NCBI GenBank assembly: GCA_004431415.1
Contig: QPMI01000044.1
Location: forward strand, 1-64,000
DNA: 64,000 bases
Source of the DNA: Cyanophora paradoxa
Lineage: Eukaryota > Glaucocystophyceae > Cyanophorales > Cyanophoraceae
Direction of reading: 5' to 3'
Below the pieces are notes generated by a model that was not told the DNA's origin, made no database searches, and worked only from the letters and a program-made list of their open reading frames with translations. This document shows, one piece after another, positions 53,501-64,000 of the stretch; positions within the stretch are counted from its first letter, which is position 1, and each line of letters opens with the position of its first letter. A program made the translations under genes and the position numbers.

Positions 53501-56500
53501 GAGGGTCAGAAACAGCAGAGCCGAGCCGAGCGGAGCGGAGCGCAAGGGCGGGCCTGCTTGGAGGCGGTGACGCCGCCGTGGACCTTGGCGACGCGGACGG
53601 CGTCGTCCCACATCTCCGCCGACCGGTACATGTTCACCGCCGCCTTCCAGTCCTTCGCCTCCGCGTAGTGCCGCTCCGCGTCCCGGTAGTTCTGAACGAA
53701 TGAAGAGAAGACCGTCAGAGAGAACTCTATGTTCATGTCTATGTTTGTGTTTATGTGCTGATTAAGCTCGCTGGCTCGCTGGCGCGCTCGCCTGCTCGGT
53801 CTCGAGCTGCTGTGCGAGGTGGAGGTGCGTGTCGGCGAGCAGGTCCTTGCGGTACTGCCCGACGAGCCGGACCATGTGGTCGTACTGCTTCGCCTTCTTG
53901 TACATGTTGATGGCGAGGTCGGGCTCCTTGACGGTCACGTACAGCTTCTCCGCCTCCTTCAGCTTGCCGGCCGCCTCCAGGCGGTTCGCCTGCGTGATGT
54001 ACAGCAGCGCGACCTGCGGGAGCAAGCAAGCGAGCGAGTCAGAAGCTAGTTAGTTAGTGAGGAAGCTGAGCGTTGATTGATTTTTATGTGCCTAGCTAAG
54101 CTAAGCGGACTAGTATAAAGAAGAGATTATCATTATAAGCGTTGGTCTTTATGTGCGTGCCTGGGACTCGGTCATGTAGGACATGGCGACTGCGTGCGCC
54201 TCCTCCCACATGTTGTTCTTCGTGTACATGTCGACGGCCTCCTGCGGCGTCCCCGCCTTGACGTAGAAGCGCTCGGCCTCCTTGAACTGGCGCGACTCGT
54301 CGAAGTGCTTCGCGATGCGCGCGAAGTACGGCTTCGCCTCGTCGGGCCGCAGGCCGTCCGCGATGCCCACCGCCTTGTTGAACTGGCGCGCCTGTACGGC
54401 CGCTTCCAGCGCCTTGCGGGCCTGCCGGACGGTCAGATCAGATCATCCAAGCTATGTTGTAAGATCAGGTGAGCGAGCGGACCTGGCCGGCCTCGATGAA
54501 GTGGGCGATGGCGGCGTCGACCTGCTTCTGCTTCATGAGGTAGTCGCCCCACTCGTCCTCCAGCTTCACCACCTGCGAACGAAGCGAAGCGCGGGTTGGT
54601 ACCGGGCGGACGGACGGACGGAGGAGAGGGGTACGGGCTCGCTCGCCTGGTCGGGGAACATGCGGCGGGCGAGCTCGACGGCGCGGCGGAAGGCGTTGCC
54701 GCGGCGGTAGGACTCGATCGCGCGGTCGTACTTCTGCAGCTTCTCGAAGAAGTCGCCCGCCTTCTCGTGCATCCCGGACGACGTCAGCGACGACGCGATC
54801 TTCTCCAGGAGCGAGCTGCTGTAGTTGCCCGGGTGGTTGTTCACGCAGGCGGCCGCGCGCCCCGGGAGGCCCCCCTTCAGGTACAGGTCGATGGCCTGGA
54901 GGTACGCGTCCATGGTGCCCTCCCGCTCCTTCAGGAGCCCCGCCTTCTCCTCCTGGTTGGACTGCAGGAGCCACTTGTAGTAGTCCTCCTTGATCTTCTT
55001 GGCGTCCGGGTGGTTCTTCAGCTCCGCCACCGCGATGACCTGGGGAGGATCGATGTAAGACCACTCTTCTGTTAAGAGATAATAAGAGATAATAGATAAG
55101 ACTACTAATCTGACCTCGTCCCACTTCTGGAGCTCCATGTACATATCGATGGCGGCGTCCACCTGGTTCTGCGGCGCGTGCGGCGTGGGCGCCTCGGACG
55201 GGAAAGGGAAAGGGCGCCGCGGGGATTCGAGCGCGACGCGGACCTGCTCGAGCAGCGCCTGCTCCGCGGCGCGGAAGTTACGGTTGAGGAGCGCCATGCG
55301 CGCCCGCACGCCGTAGTGGTTCATGCCGTCGCCGTAGCCGCCGGCCTCGGCCGACGCCCGCTCCGCCGCCTCTACGACCTTGTGGAGGTAACGGGCGCGC
55401 GCGACGTCGCCCAGGGCCGCCGCGCAGCGCGCGGCGATGGCGACGCGGCCGTCCTTGAGGGCGGCCTGGCTCAGCGTCGACCACATCGACTCGGTCTCGG
55501 GCGTGAGGAGCATCTGCTCGAGGATGTCCACCGCCTTCTCGTACTTCTTGAGCTTCATGGCCGCGCCGAACTCGATGAGCGACTCGTCCAACTGGTACGA
55601 GACCGTGTTGATGCCTGCTCGAAAGTTTGAGGCGAGGGAGGAGGGAGGAGGGGGCCGGGGGGGGGTGGGGGGTACCCTCGTCGACGATGACCTCCGTGCG
55701 GCCCTTGGCGCGCTCGATCTCCTCGACGTCGCCCTGCGGTCCGGATCGCGCGGTGCGGCGGGTACCGGGATCGGCTCGCGGGGGAAGGGGTACGCGCCTT
55801 GATGGGAAAGATCGTGACGCGGTCCGGGGCGTCAATCGAGTACCACACGCAGAGGTTGCCGCGGTTCTGCCGGGGGAGGAGGCACGTCGGACGGGGGTAC
55901 GCAAACCGGGGATAAGCAAGTGAACAACAGGGGTACGGGATCACCTGGGCGACGACGACGTCGGAGTGGGGGACCCACTGGACGTAGGAGCAGTAGGAGA
56001 GGAGCGTGCTCTTGGACTGGCTGGCGAGGTCGAAGAGGATGAGCTGGCGGCGCTTGTCGCGGAAGAGCAGCTTGTGCCCGTTGATGTTCAGCTGCGCGGC
56101 GGGGCGCGCCGGGTCAGCCGTAGAAAGAGTCGGGAAAGAAACGAGGTCCGCCCAGAAGAGAGACAAGAGACGCGGCGCCCGCTCCAACTCTTTCTCGCTC
56201 GCTCGCTCACCTCGAGCCAGTCGACCTTGGAGTCGTGGTTGATGGTGGCGACGGTCACGCCCGTGACGAGGTCCATCACGCGGATCGTGTGCAGGTCGAT
56301 CAGGTACGCGATCTGGCGCACGCTCGAAGTAAGAGGAAGAAGGGGCGCGGGAGTTGTTGGTGCGGGCTCGCTCGCCTTCTTGTTCTCCTCGACCTCGGGC
56401 GCGGCGAAGGCGGGCGGCTTCTCCTCCTTCTCCTCCTTCTCCTCCTTGCCGTCGCCCTCGTCGCCGTCGCCCATCTCGTCGGCGCCGGCCTTCGCAGCGA

Positions 56501-58601
56501 TGGCGGGCGCGGCGGCGGCGGCGGCAGCGGCAGCGGCGGCAGCGGCGGCGGCGGCGGCGGCGGCCGGGACGCGGGTCTCCTCGTTGATGCGGACTGAGAT
56601 CAAATGCGGCGACATGTGCTCCGTGCGGCACGACCCGAGGACTTCGTTGCGCCCGTACTCCACGATGGTCAGCTCGCCCGCGTTGAAGATCATGCACACC
56701 TGCGAGCAAAACAATGTTAAAACGACCTAGGAACGGCCTAAAAGAAAGGGTTCGGTTCAATAATGAACCTGCTCGTGGTCGAAGAAAAACTTTTCGGTGC
56801 CGGAGCCGCTCCATGGGATCTCGGAGAGCTTGCAGGTCTCCAGGTCGCCCATGAGGAGCGTGTCCGGCGTGTGCGCGATGAGGAAGCGGTCCCGGTAGAT
56901 GTTGATCTTCGTGATCTCGTAGTGGAAGTGGGACTTGAGGACGATGCGCGTGCCTGCGCGGCATCGCTTTAGGCTGAAGGGAGGGTGGGAGGGGGTGGAG
57001 CAAAGCACCCGTGGAGAGCCGCTTGACGATGACCTGGCTGGGGCTCACGTACGTGAACTCGAACTTGCCCTGCTCACATGAGCGAGCGGGCTCAGATCAG
57101 ACGCGAGGCGCGCCGCGCAAGAGCGAAGGAGAGAGAGGGACGGGCCTTGTAGCGGTAGCGGCGGATGCACGCGTCGTAAAGGTCGACGGCGCCCGTGAGG
57201 TTCCCGATGGAGAGGCGGGACCCGTCTGGCTTCCAGCACGCCGCCGTCACCGTGTACCTTCCCGTAGAAGCTCAGCGGGCGACGACGCTCGAGAAGCAAA
57301 GCAGCCCCGGGCGCGGGCGCGGGCGCGGGCCGGCGCACATGTTGTCGACGTCGCGGATGCCCGACTCCTCCCAGACGTTGCGGCGGGGATTGAACGCGAA
57401 GACGTGGAAGCTGCGACAGCGGAGGCGGCGGCTGGTCAGTAGGAAAAGAAGAAGGTAGAAGGAAAGGAAAGAAAGGAGGAGGAGGAGGGCGCGGCCGACC
57501 GGTTGAAGGAGCCGACGACAGCGCACTCGCCGGAGGGGTTGAACGATGCCACGGTGAACTCCTTCTGGCGCTCGTCCTGCGTGTAGTCGAACTGCTGGAG
57601 CATGATGCCGTCCCGGTCGTAGAAGGAGACCTGGGCGCGGCGCGGCGCGGCGCGGCGCTCGGAGGACGGCCGGGCGCTTCGGAGAAAGGAAGAGGGCCGG
57701 CTAGCTACCTTGCAGTCGCTCCCCGCCGCGACGATGCTCTCGCCCCAGGAGAGCGCGTACGGCACGCAGGGGTGGTGGACCAGCTTGGCCTGCGGCGGCG
57801 GCGGCGCGGGCTCGGCGGGGCGAGGCTGGCGGCGGGATGCGCTGCGAGCACCTGCGCGGCCGCTGACTGTCCGTCGTCGAAGAAGAAGCGGTATATGGAG
57901 CCATCGGCGTGGCCGGAGATCACGCCGTTCCCGTCCGGGCTGCTCGAGAGGCACATCACGTAGCTCTCTGTGCCGTACAGCGTCGCCGGCTTGTTCGAGC
58001 GCAGCTGCCCGATCTTGACCTGCGGCGGCGCGTGAGCGGCGTGCCGCGGGGCGCGCGGGAGGCTGCGCGGCACTGACCTTGCCCTCGGCGAGGCCGAAGA
58101 CGACCTCGTTCGGGTGCGCGTGGGGCCAGGTGATGCAGGTCACGGAGGAGTTCTGGTGGAACTTGTTGCAGATGGACTTCTTGTCGCCCCACTCGAGGCC
58201 CAGCTTGTAGACGAAGACGATGTTGTCGCTCTGGGCGATGGCAAGCTTGCTCGAGTCCGGCGAGAAGGCCATGCCGCGCACAACGTAGTTCTTGGGGCCC
58301 TGCGGCAGCGGGAGGCGCGGCGGGCGTGAGCCTAGGGACCGCGGATGGCCATGTGTACTGGCGGCCGGCGAGGGCGGCGCAGCTAAGCCCAGCCGCCGCT
58401 GCAAGGCGCATTGCCCACCTTGGCATCTGCAGGCTTCGTAGAGAACTTGTCCCGGCGCTCCCCGTTGTCGTCAAACAGGTGGACAACCCGGTCCGCAGTG
58501 CAGACCGCGAGCCTGCGGTTGTTTGGGCTCCAGCATATCGCCGTGACCTTGGAGATGCCCTCGGTCGGCGGCAGTATGGTCTTTAGGTGGCGCAGCTGCA
58601 T
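50590..58601 (-). CDS. IFT172: Intraflagellar transport protein IFT172
   Basis: About 31 exons encode the large IFT-B complex adaptor, which works at the ciliary tip and base in train turnaround. Exon 1 (58601-58419) holds [20 protein letters not shown] and [11 protein letters not shown]. Exons at 58299-58078, 58019-57852, 57789-57709, 57630-57500, 57410-57339 and 57257-57146 continue the WD40 propellers ([25 protein letters not shown]). From about 55.6 kb come TPR-like repeats ([60 protein letters not shown]), then [23 protein letters not shown] and [14 protein letters not shown]. The C-terminus has two cysteine pairs (KCEKC/KCHQC and ECKGC/CPWC), as expected for its U-box-like end. Poly-Ala and Gly-rich insertions are unusual. 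Order and length match the family throughout, and the gene appears intact. Confidence 0.95.
56370..56600 (-). repeat. GCC-repeat poly-alanine and acidic insertion within IFT172
   Basis: After SVRINEE the exon reads about 20 alanines from a GCN repeat (56514-56572), followed by an Asp/Glu/Lys-rich stretch ending EVEENKK. IFT172 proteins normally have only a short linker between SVRINE and AYLID. The frame is kept, so this is a low-complexity loop expansion between WD40 strands. Confidence 0.85.
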
Positions 58602-59007
58602 CTCCGCCCGGCCACGCGCTAGCTAAGGTGCTAGCTGGAACGCGCGGTGCCACAGCAATGCTAATCTCCCTCGCCTCGCGCTTCTCGGCTGGCTGCGATG
58701 AGAGGCAAGCCGAATTTGAGCGCTGCTGTTACCTGTACCCCTCGAAAGGCGGTCTCAGTCGGTCTCAGCCGGTCTCCGCCAGTCCGCGCGGTTCTTTCAG
58801 CCGGTCTTGTCTGCTCAGCTAGCTCAGCTTAGCTAGCTTGTCTGGCAGTTGAGAGCAACGCGTCGGCTTTTGTCACGCTGACGCAGGCGAGTCGCGTGGC
58901 TCGTGGCCGAACGCACCTAGCTGTACACCCGGCGTCGCGCTCCTCTGCAGCTCCGAGACCTCATCAGTGGGGATCTGTTCAGCGGCCCCGCGGGCCGGCC
59001 GCGCTCG
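58602..59007. promoter_or_regulatory. Head-to-head intergenic region of IFT172 and the hydrolase gene
   Basis: Only 406 bases separate the two divergent start codons, so both promoters must lie here or overlap. It contains repeats of CAGTCGGTCTC/CAGCCGGTCTC (58.75-58.80 kb) and CTCAGCTAGCTCAGCTTAGC. No TATA box or known factor site can be assigned. Confidence 0.4.
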
Positions 59008-60578
59008 ATGTCGCAGTCTACGGGCGCCATACGAAGTCGCCGCGAGGTCGCCGGCCCAGGCAGCACGTACGCGGCGACCGCGGGGGCAAGGCGCGATGAC
59101 GCGAGCGCGCCGGGGACCGCGGCCGGACCGCGCGCCGGGAGTTCGGGAGCCGAGGCTCCGGCCGACGACGGCTGGCCCGACATCATCGCGGTTCGTGCCT
59201 TCGAATTCCGTCCTTGGCGAACCCTTCAGCTAGGACTGGCGCCGCGCCGGCGCCGCGCCTCGGGCCGATTCGAATCCCTCGCGCCTCGCGCCTCGCGCGC
59301 GAGCGCAGGTGCACGGCATGTGGGAGACGGGCAAGGCGATGCACGTCGTGCGGGACCTGCTCGCGGAGCGCGGCTGGCGCGTGCACTGCCCCACGCTCCC
59401 CTGGCACGGCGACGACGACCCCGCCGCCCGCCGCGCCCTCGGGCGCGCCTCCCTCCGGGATTACGCCGATTTCCTGGAGGGGTACGTGGATTCCCTGCGG
59501 CTCCGGCGTCCCCCCGTCCTCCTCGGCCTCTCGATGGGGGGTACGTCCTTCTTTGTAGTGGCTTTCTTCCCCCCTAACTCGCCCCCCCTGCTTCCCAGGC
59601 ACGCTGATCCAGATCGTCGCCTCCCGCGTACCCGTCTCGGCGCTGGTCCTGCTCGCACCGGGGGTACAGACGAACGCGAACCTGCTCAATGTGCGCAGCC
59701 TGCGGGCGTTCGTGCCTGCCCTCCTGCGGTGGGCCTTCGTGGGGACGGTACCCCCCTGCCCTCCTCCCCGCCAAACAAGCTGCGGTGGTTCTGATCGCCG
59801 TACCCCCCCCCCCCCCCCCCCCGACAGCCCCGGCTCCTTCCCTTTAGGGACCTGTGCGGCAGCTTCGCGAACGGCCTCGATCCCGCAAAGCAGCGCGAGG
59901 TGCGCGGCCAGATCTAGGGCGCCGGCGGCCGTGGATCCTCTTCCCGTGCGCCTTAGATGGGATCGAATCCGCAGATTTACGGGATGATGTGCCCGGAGTC
60001 GGGAAGAACCGTCTTCGAGGTGCGCTCGCCCTGAGTCAAGTGCCCGCTCCCACTCGAATCTCTCTGACGCACTGGTACCCCCCGGGCCCGCCCTCAGATG
60101 GGCTTCCCGCTTCTGGACGTGCACAGGAGCCTCAGCATCGACCACTCCAAATTCAAGTTTCCCGTACTCCTCCAGGTCGGCTCGGACGATCTGGTGCGTT
60201 TTCCCCTGTACCCATCTGCTTTTCCCCTGTACCCGACTTCCCGTCGCCCCTTTCGATAGCGATCTCTGTTTCACTCGCTGATCTTGATGGTCAATCTATC
60301 GTGCAGATCTGCACGCCGTACCTTCAAAGGGCGTACAACCTCCCCCTGTTCGTTCACGGCATCGATTTTCGCGTGTACCCCGTCCGCCCCTCTTCCCCCC
60401 CCTTTGCGCGACTCTAAATCTTACCCAAACCCCCCTTTTTTCCACCCCTACCCCCCAGAACACGCCCCACTGGATCGTGGACTGCCCCGCGACGCCGGCC
60501 GTGTGCGCGGACGTAGACTCTTTCCTTCGCTCCCGCCTCGGGCTCGGCACTACTCTTACTAGTCTCACTCGAAGTTAA
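59008..60578 (+). CDS. Alpha/beta hydrolase (serine hydrolase, lysophospholipase/S33-like)
   Basis: Eight exons: 59008-59190, 59309-59540, 59599-59747, 59828-59899, 59975-60019, 60098-60193, 60307-60372 and 60459-60578, together 320 residues with consistent phases. The fold is shown by DIIA/VHGMWETGKAMHVVRDLL (oxyanion HG motif), the nucleophile elbow LLGLSMGG (Ser), VSALVLLAPGVQTN, VLLQVGSDDL (catalytic Asp) and NTPHWIVDCP (catalytic His). The triad is therefore complete. A small lid segment (RDLCGSFANGLDPAKQRE, IYGMMCPESG) lies between. The first 57 residues are Ala/Gly/Arg-rich and might target an organelle, but no clear signal is seen. The substrate is unknown; ester or lipid hydrolysis is typical of the family. 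Introns begin GTGCG, GTACG, GTTCG or GTACCCCCC. Confidence 0.88.
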
Positions 60579-61899
60579 CGAAAGCGATTTCGATTCCGGT
60601 CGCATACTTAAGGTATACAATCTATCTGCACGCCTCTGGATCCCTCATCTGCCAGCTCTCTCTCTCTTCCGATTCTCTCTCTCCCAGCTCTCTCTTCCGA
60701 TAATCCGCTGCCGGGCTCGCCGGGCTGGGCCGGCAGGCTGCGGTACTACGGGGTAGGAGCCTGCAGCTGGCCATGGGCCGGGGCCGGGGCCCCGGGGCCC
60801 GGGGCTGCCGCCGCCGCGCCGGGCGCCTGCGACTCTGGCAGCAGAGTCTGGATGTGAGGCTGGCCGCGCGCTGATCGATGACGATCATGTCACTGAGTCA
60901 TAAATTAAATTGACTCATAATCAGCGCGCGCTGGTATAGCTAGCCTAGTACTACGGTAGGGCCCGGGAGCCTAGGGCTAGCAAACTCACAGCCCGCCGCG
61001 CCGGCGCCGGCGCCGCCGCGCGCGACGCCGCCGCGCCCGGCCCGGCGCCGGGCCGGCGGCTACTGAGCAATGCGCATGCGGCGGCCAGCTGCGGCGCTGG
61101 CGGCGGCGCCGCCTCGAGCTCGCGCCGGTTGAGCTCGGAGTCTCTGACGTGACTGACGTGCCACGTCCGTCACCGTGACTCCCGTACTCCTGTCTCCGGA
61201 CTCCGGAGTCCGGACTCAAGCTCCGGAATCCAGATCGATATCGGATCCCGGAAATTGGGCCGGAATCCGCCAGATCCGATGATCGGCCGTTTCGTGGCCA
61301 TATATGCATGGCCCATGGGCCATGGCCAGCCGCTCCTTGCTTGAGCATTGAACCCCCCCCTCAGCAAGGAGCGCCCCGCCCGCACGCAATCCCCCCCTCA
61401 GCAAGGAGCGCCCCGCGGCCGCGCGCACGCAATCCCTGATATCGATCGACTCCCTGAGAGGCTCATTGCACTCTCAACGAGCAGCACCTGGCAGTGAGGC
61501 TGGCACCTGGCACCTGCAGAACGCGCAATCGATCAGCAGCACCGTGGCACCTGCAGGCTGCAGGGCCAGTGCAGGCTGCAGCTGCCGCAGTGGAGCGCAG
61601 CTTCCTCAGCCTGGCAACCTGCCGCCTGGCGTTAGCCTGGCTTGCCGTTCTTCGGCCGTATATATCATGACATGCGAGCAGCGTGCTCAAAGCGCCCGCA
61701 CCTGCAGCTGACACCTGCACATGCTGGTTTGCAATTGCTTGAGACTCTGAGATCTCAGGTCAGAATCCCCGCATGCGCCCGCGCGCTGGCCTGCGCCGCC
61801 GTCAGGGCCGCCATGTCATGCCTACGAGCGCAGTGCCGCACCTGCAGGAAGCGACAAGCCTAAGACATTGCGCCGGGCGCCGAGCGCGACGCACGATCG
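60579..61899. other. Intergenic region with palindromic GC blocks
   Basis: No supported gene. It contains GGGCCGGGGCCGGGGCCCCG-type palindromes at 60.77-60.80 kb, CTCCGGACTCCGGAGTCCGG at about 61.19-61.21 kb, a duplicated block CAGCAAGGAGCGCCCCGC at 61.36 and 61.40 kb, and many CACCTGCAG/GCAGGCTGCAG units at 61.49-61.72 kb. It presumably includes the promoter of the downstream gene. Confidence 0.45.
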
Positions 61900-64000
61900 A
61901 TGACCTCGTCAGCGCTCTCGCTGACGCGTGCGGAGGCGGCGGAGCGCCCGGGCGGCCCATGGGTCAAGTACGCCCACGCGGAAGCCCCCGCCCGTGACGG
62001 CGCGCCGCCTCCGGCTGCAGCGGCAGCTGCGCCCGCCCCGTCGACGTCCCAGAACGGCGCTCGCCTGCCTCCCATCGCTGCGGGCGGCGCGGGCGCCGGC
62101 GCGGGCCCTTCCTCGGGCGCCCCGCGCCACCCATCCAGCGACCCCGGCGGCCTCCGCCCGCTCGCACTCCCCGGCAGAGCAGCTGCAGCCCGCGTAGGAC
62201 CGGACCACGCCGCTCCCGAGAAACGTGCGCTCGCGCCGGCGCCGGCGTCGGCATCGCCCCCGCCGCGGGCGTTGGGTATCCGCCTAACTTCTCGCCGCGT
62301 ACGGGCTCAGACTCAGACTCAGAGTCTGCCGCGGGGTCAAAGGATCCGCCGGGAGCCGCCGACCCGCCCAAGAAAGGGTGCGTGCGCCTGCGCGCAGCCG
62401 GCCCTAGGCCTCCCGCCCGCCGCGGCGCGCCGGTCGCCGTCGCGCCTGCCTCTTGCGAGCCGTGCTCAGACCGAGCGCGCGCGCCCCGCAGGCCAGGGTC
62501 GGATCCGCACCACGCGGCGCCCGCGCCCAAGTCGGGCTTCCGCGTCTGGCCCCTCACGGTCAGCTCGGACGCGGCGCCCCCCTCGGGCTCGCCGATGGGG
62601 CTGGCCGCCGGAGCCGGGGACGCCGGCGGGGGCGCGTCCGCTTCGTTCGCGAGCGACGCCGAGCGCGATCGGGATCGCGAGGACGGGGGGGATGAAGACG
62701 GGGACGGGGACAGCGGCCCGCCCCTCTCTGCCGAAGACGCCCGCGAGCCCGGCGGCCGGGCCGTCCGCCCGGGGCGCGAGGCCCCCGAAACCGATCGGGA
62801 CATCGAGGTACCCCCCTTCCTTTCTCTACCCCCCACCCCTTCTTTTTTCTGACGCCGGCACGGGGGTATACGTACGCGCAGTCCGGCAATCTGAAGCTGA
62901 AGCTCCCGAAAGCGGATTCGAGGGCGCACCCGGCCGCGGGGGCGAACGGGAAGGGTCCAAGCCGCGGCCGCCGGGACAAGCGGAAGCGGAAGCAGAAGCC
63001 GCGCAACCTCGCCACACGCTGGCGGGACCTCTCCGTAAGATTTTTTTAACTTATGCTGTTTGATTGATAACAATGCAGACAACTAAGGCTTGCAACGCCG
63101 CCCGCCTGCAGATGAAGAAGAAGCTAATGGCGCTCGTCGCCTCGACGCAGCTCCTCACGACCCTCGTCCTCACCGGGTACGACTTTTTCGCCTTTGATTC
63201 ACTGCTCCTGTCCTGCTCTGCTCTGCTCTCCTCTGACTACGAGCCCCGGGCCGGTGCCACGGTACAGCGTGGTGGTCCTGGTTCTCTTCCTGTCCTCCTC
63301 GGCGCAGCTCGTCCGCCAAGCTGGCTCCGAGATCCTCACGAACCAGGTCCATCTTTCTCTTTCTCTCTCCCTTTCTTAATCTAGATCTTAATTTACAGTC
63401 GCTCTCGCGATCTTGATATCGTTGGCATATGTTAACACCACGGCTGGCGTGCGGCCGGCGGCTCGCCAGATCGTGTACGACATCAAGAACAACCAGATGA
63501 ATTACGGCTTCGCGGGCCAAGGCGACAACCCCTCCATCATCAACGCCGCGCGGGTGCGCGCGCGCAGCGATATGCTTCAGAACGTTCGGCCCACTCGGCT
63601 CTAAACTAATTATAAACCTCGCTCAGCTATAGCTATAGCTAACTAAACGGCTACTAAATTAAACTAAACGTCCGGCCCACTCGGCTTCTAAGCCTTGCCT
63701 TAGCTAAGGCGATCACTCGCGATCGGCTACTAAGCCTCGCTCAGCTCGGGCCGACGGCGGCGGGCCCCGAGGCGGACGCGATCGTCCGAGCCGCGAAGGA
63801 GGCGCTCGTCAACGAGATCGTCCGCCGCGACATCGAGTGCGTTTTACTTAGCTTTCTTTGTATATAATCCTAAGCTCTCTTAAGCTAAAGCTTACTATCG
63901 CTAAGCCATCGAGTTCGCTTTCACTTCGTTTGTTTCTGTAGCTAACGAGCGGTGGGAAGGTACTCGAGCCTCCTGAGCGCCGACGCGGACCCGCTGGTCA
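61900..64000 (+). CDS. Unrecognised transmembrane protein, 3' end beyond the window
   Basis: The start at 61900 opens a Pro/Ala/Gly-rich disordered N-terminus. After one or two introns (exact junctions at 62.2-62.5 kb are uncertain) come acidic and basic tracts (DAERDRDREDGGDEDGDGD, RRDKRKRKQKPR). An exon from about 63.08 kb encodes LMALVASTQLLTTLVLTG, followed by VVVLVLFLSSSAQLV (about 63.27 kb) and ALAILISLAYVN (about 63.40 kb), so two or three membrane segments. Then comes a soluble stretch RQIVYDIKNNQMNYGFAGQG and, near 63.76-63.83 kb, AIVRAAKEALVNEIVRRDIE. Donors GTACCCCCC (62809) and GTAAGA are seen. I do not recognise the family. A large sensor, channel or cyclase-type membrane protein would fit, but nothing specific points to one. 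Confidence 0.5.

Overview
This window is nuclear DNA from a flagellated, GC-rich, intron-dense unicellular eukaryote, most likely an alga. The evidence is spliced genes with GT-AG and frequent GC-AG introns, an intact IFT172 ciliary gene, a ribulose-phosphate 3-epimerase, and a membrane-anchored GH16 glucanase of the type used on beta-1,3-glucans. The habitual GC splice donors and high GC recall haptophytes such as Emiliania, but that is only an inference. Coordinates given for spliced genes are whole-gene spans; exon limits were read by eye from splice signals and protein continuity.

Layout. 981-20095 (minus) is one giant gene: signal anchor, I9-type propeptide, proteinase K-like S8 protease, EGF module, about 19 PPC-like repeats, a SEA-like membrane-proximal domain, one transmembrane helix and a short tail. 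21873-23049 (minus) is a small degenerate EF-hand protein. 23550-24129 (plus) is a three-exon hypothetical gene. 24386-25741 (plus) is a doubtful gene full of GTACCCC motifs. 27381-31060 (minus) is the 3' part of another type I membrane protein. It stops at the edge of an AT-rich island (31062-37139) that carries a Polinton/Maverick-like integrase and a frameshifted protein-primed DNA polymerase B. 38790-41250 (minus) is a decayed HECT ubiquitin ligase lacking its C-lobe, with a LINE-like retrocopy inserted in an intron; a HECT C-terminal exon lies nearby on the opposite strand (41785-41874).

From 43 kb onward the genes look healthy: the GH16 type II membrane glucanase (43028-48529, minus), ribulose-phosphate epimerase (48888-50387, plus), IFT172 (50590-58601, minus, about 31 exons), a 320-residue alpha/beta hydrolase with a complete Ser-Asp-His triad (59008-60578, plus), and a membrane protein running off the right end (61900-64000, plus).

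The most striking non-genic signal is recurrent local duplication of exon-intron boundaries inside introns (GH16, HECT), together with GC-AG introns sharing an AAG|GCGCG-type donor and GT donors of the form GTACCCCC. The genes do not form an obvious pathway; they are independent eukaryotic transcription units.
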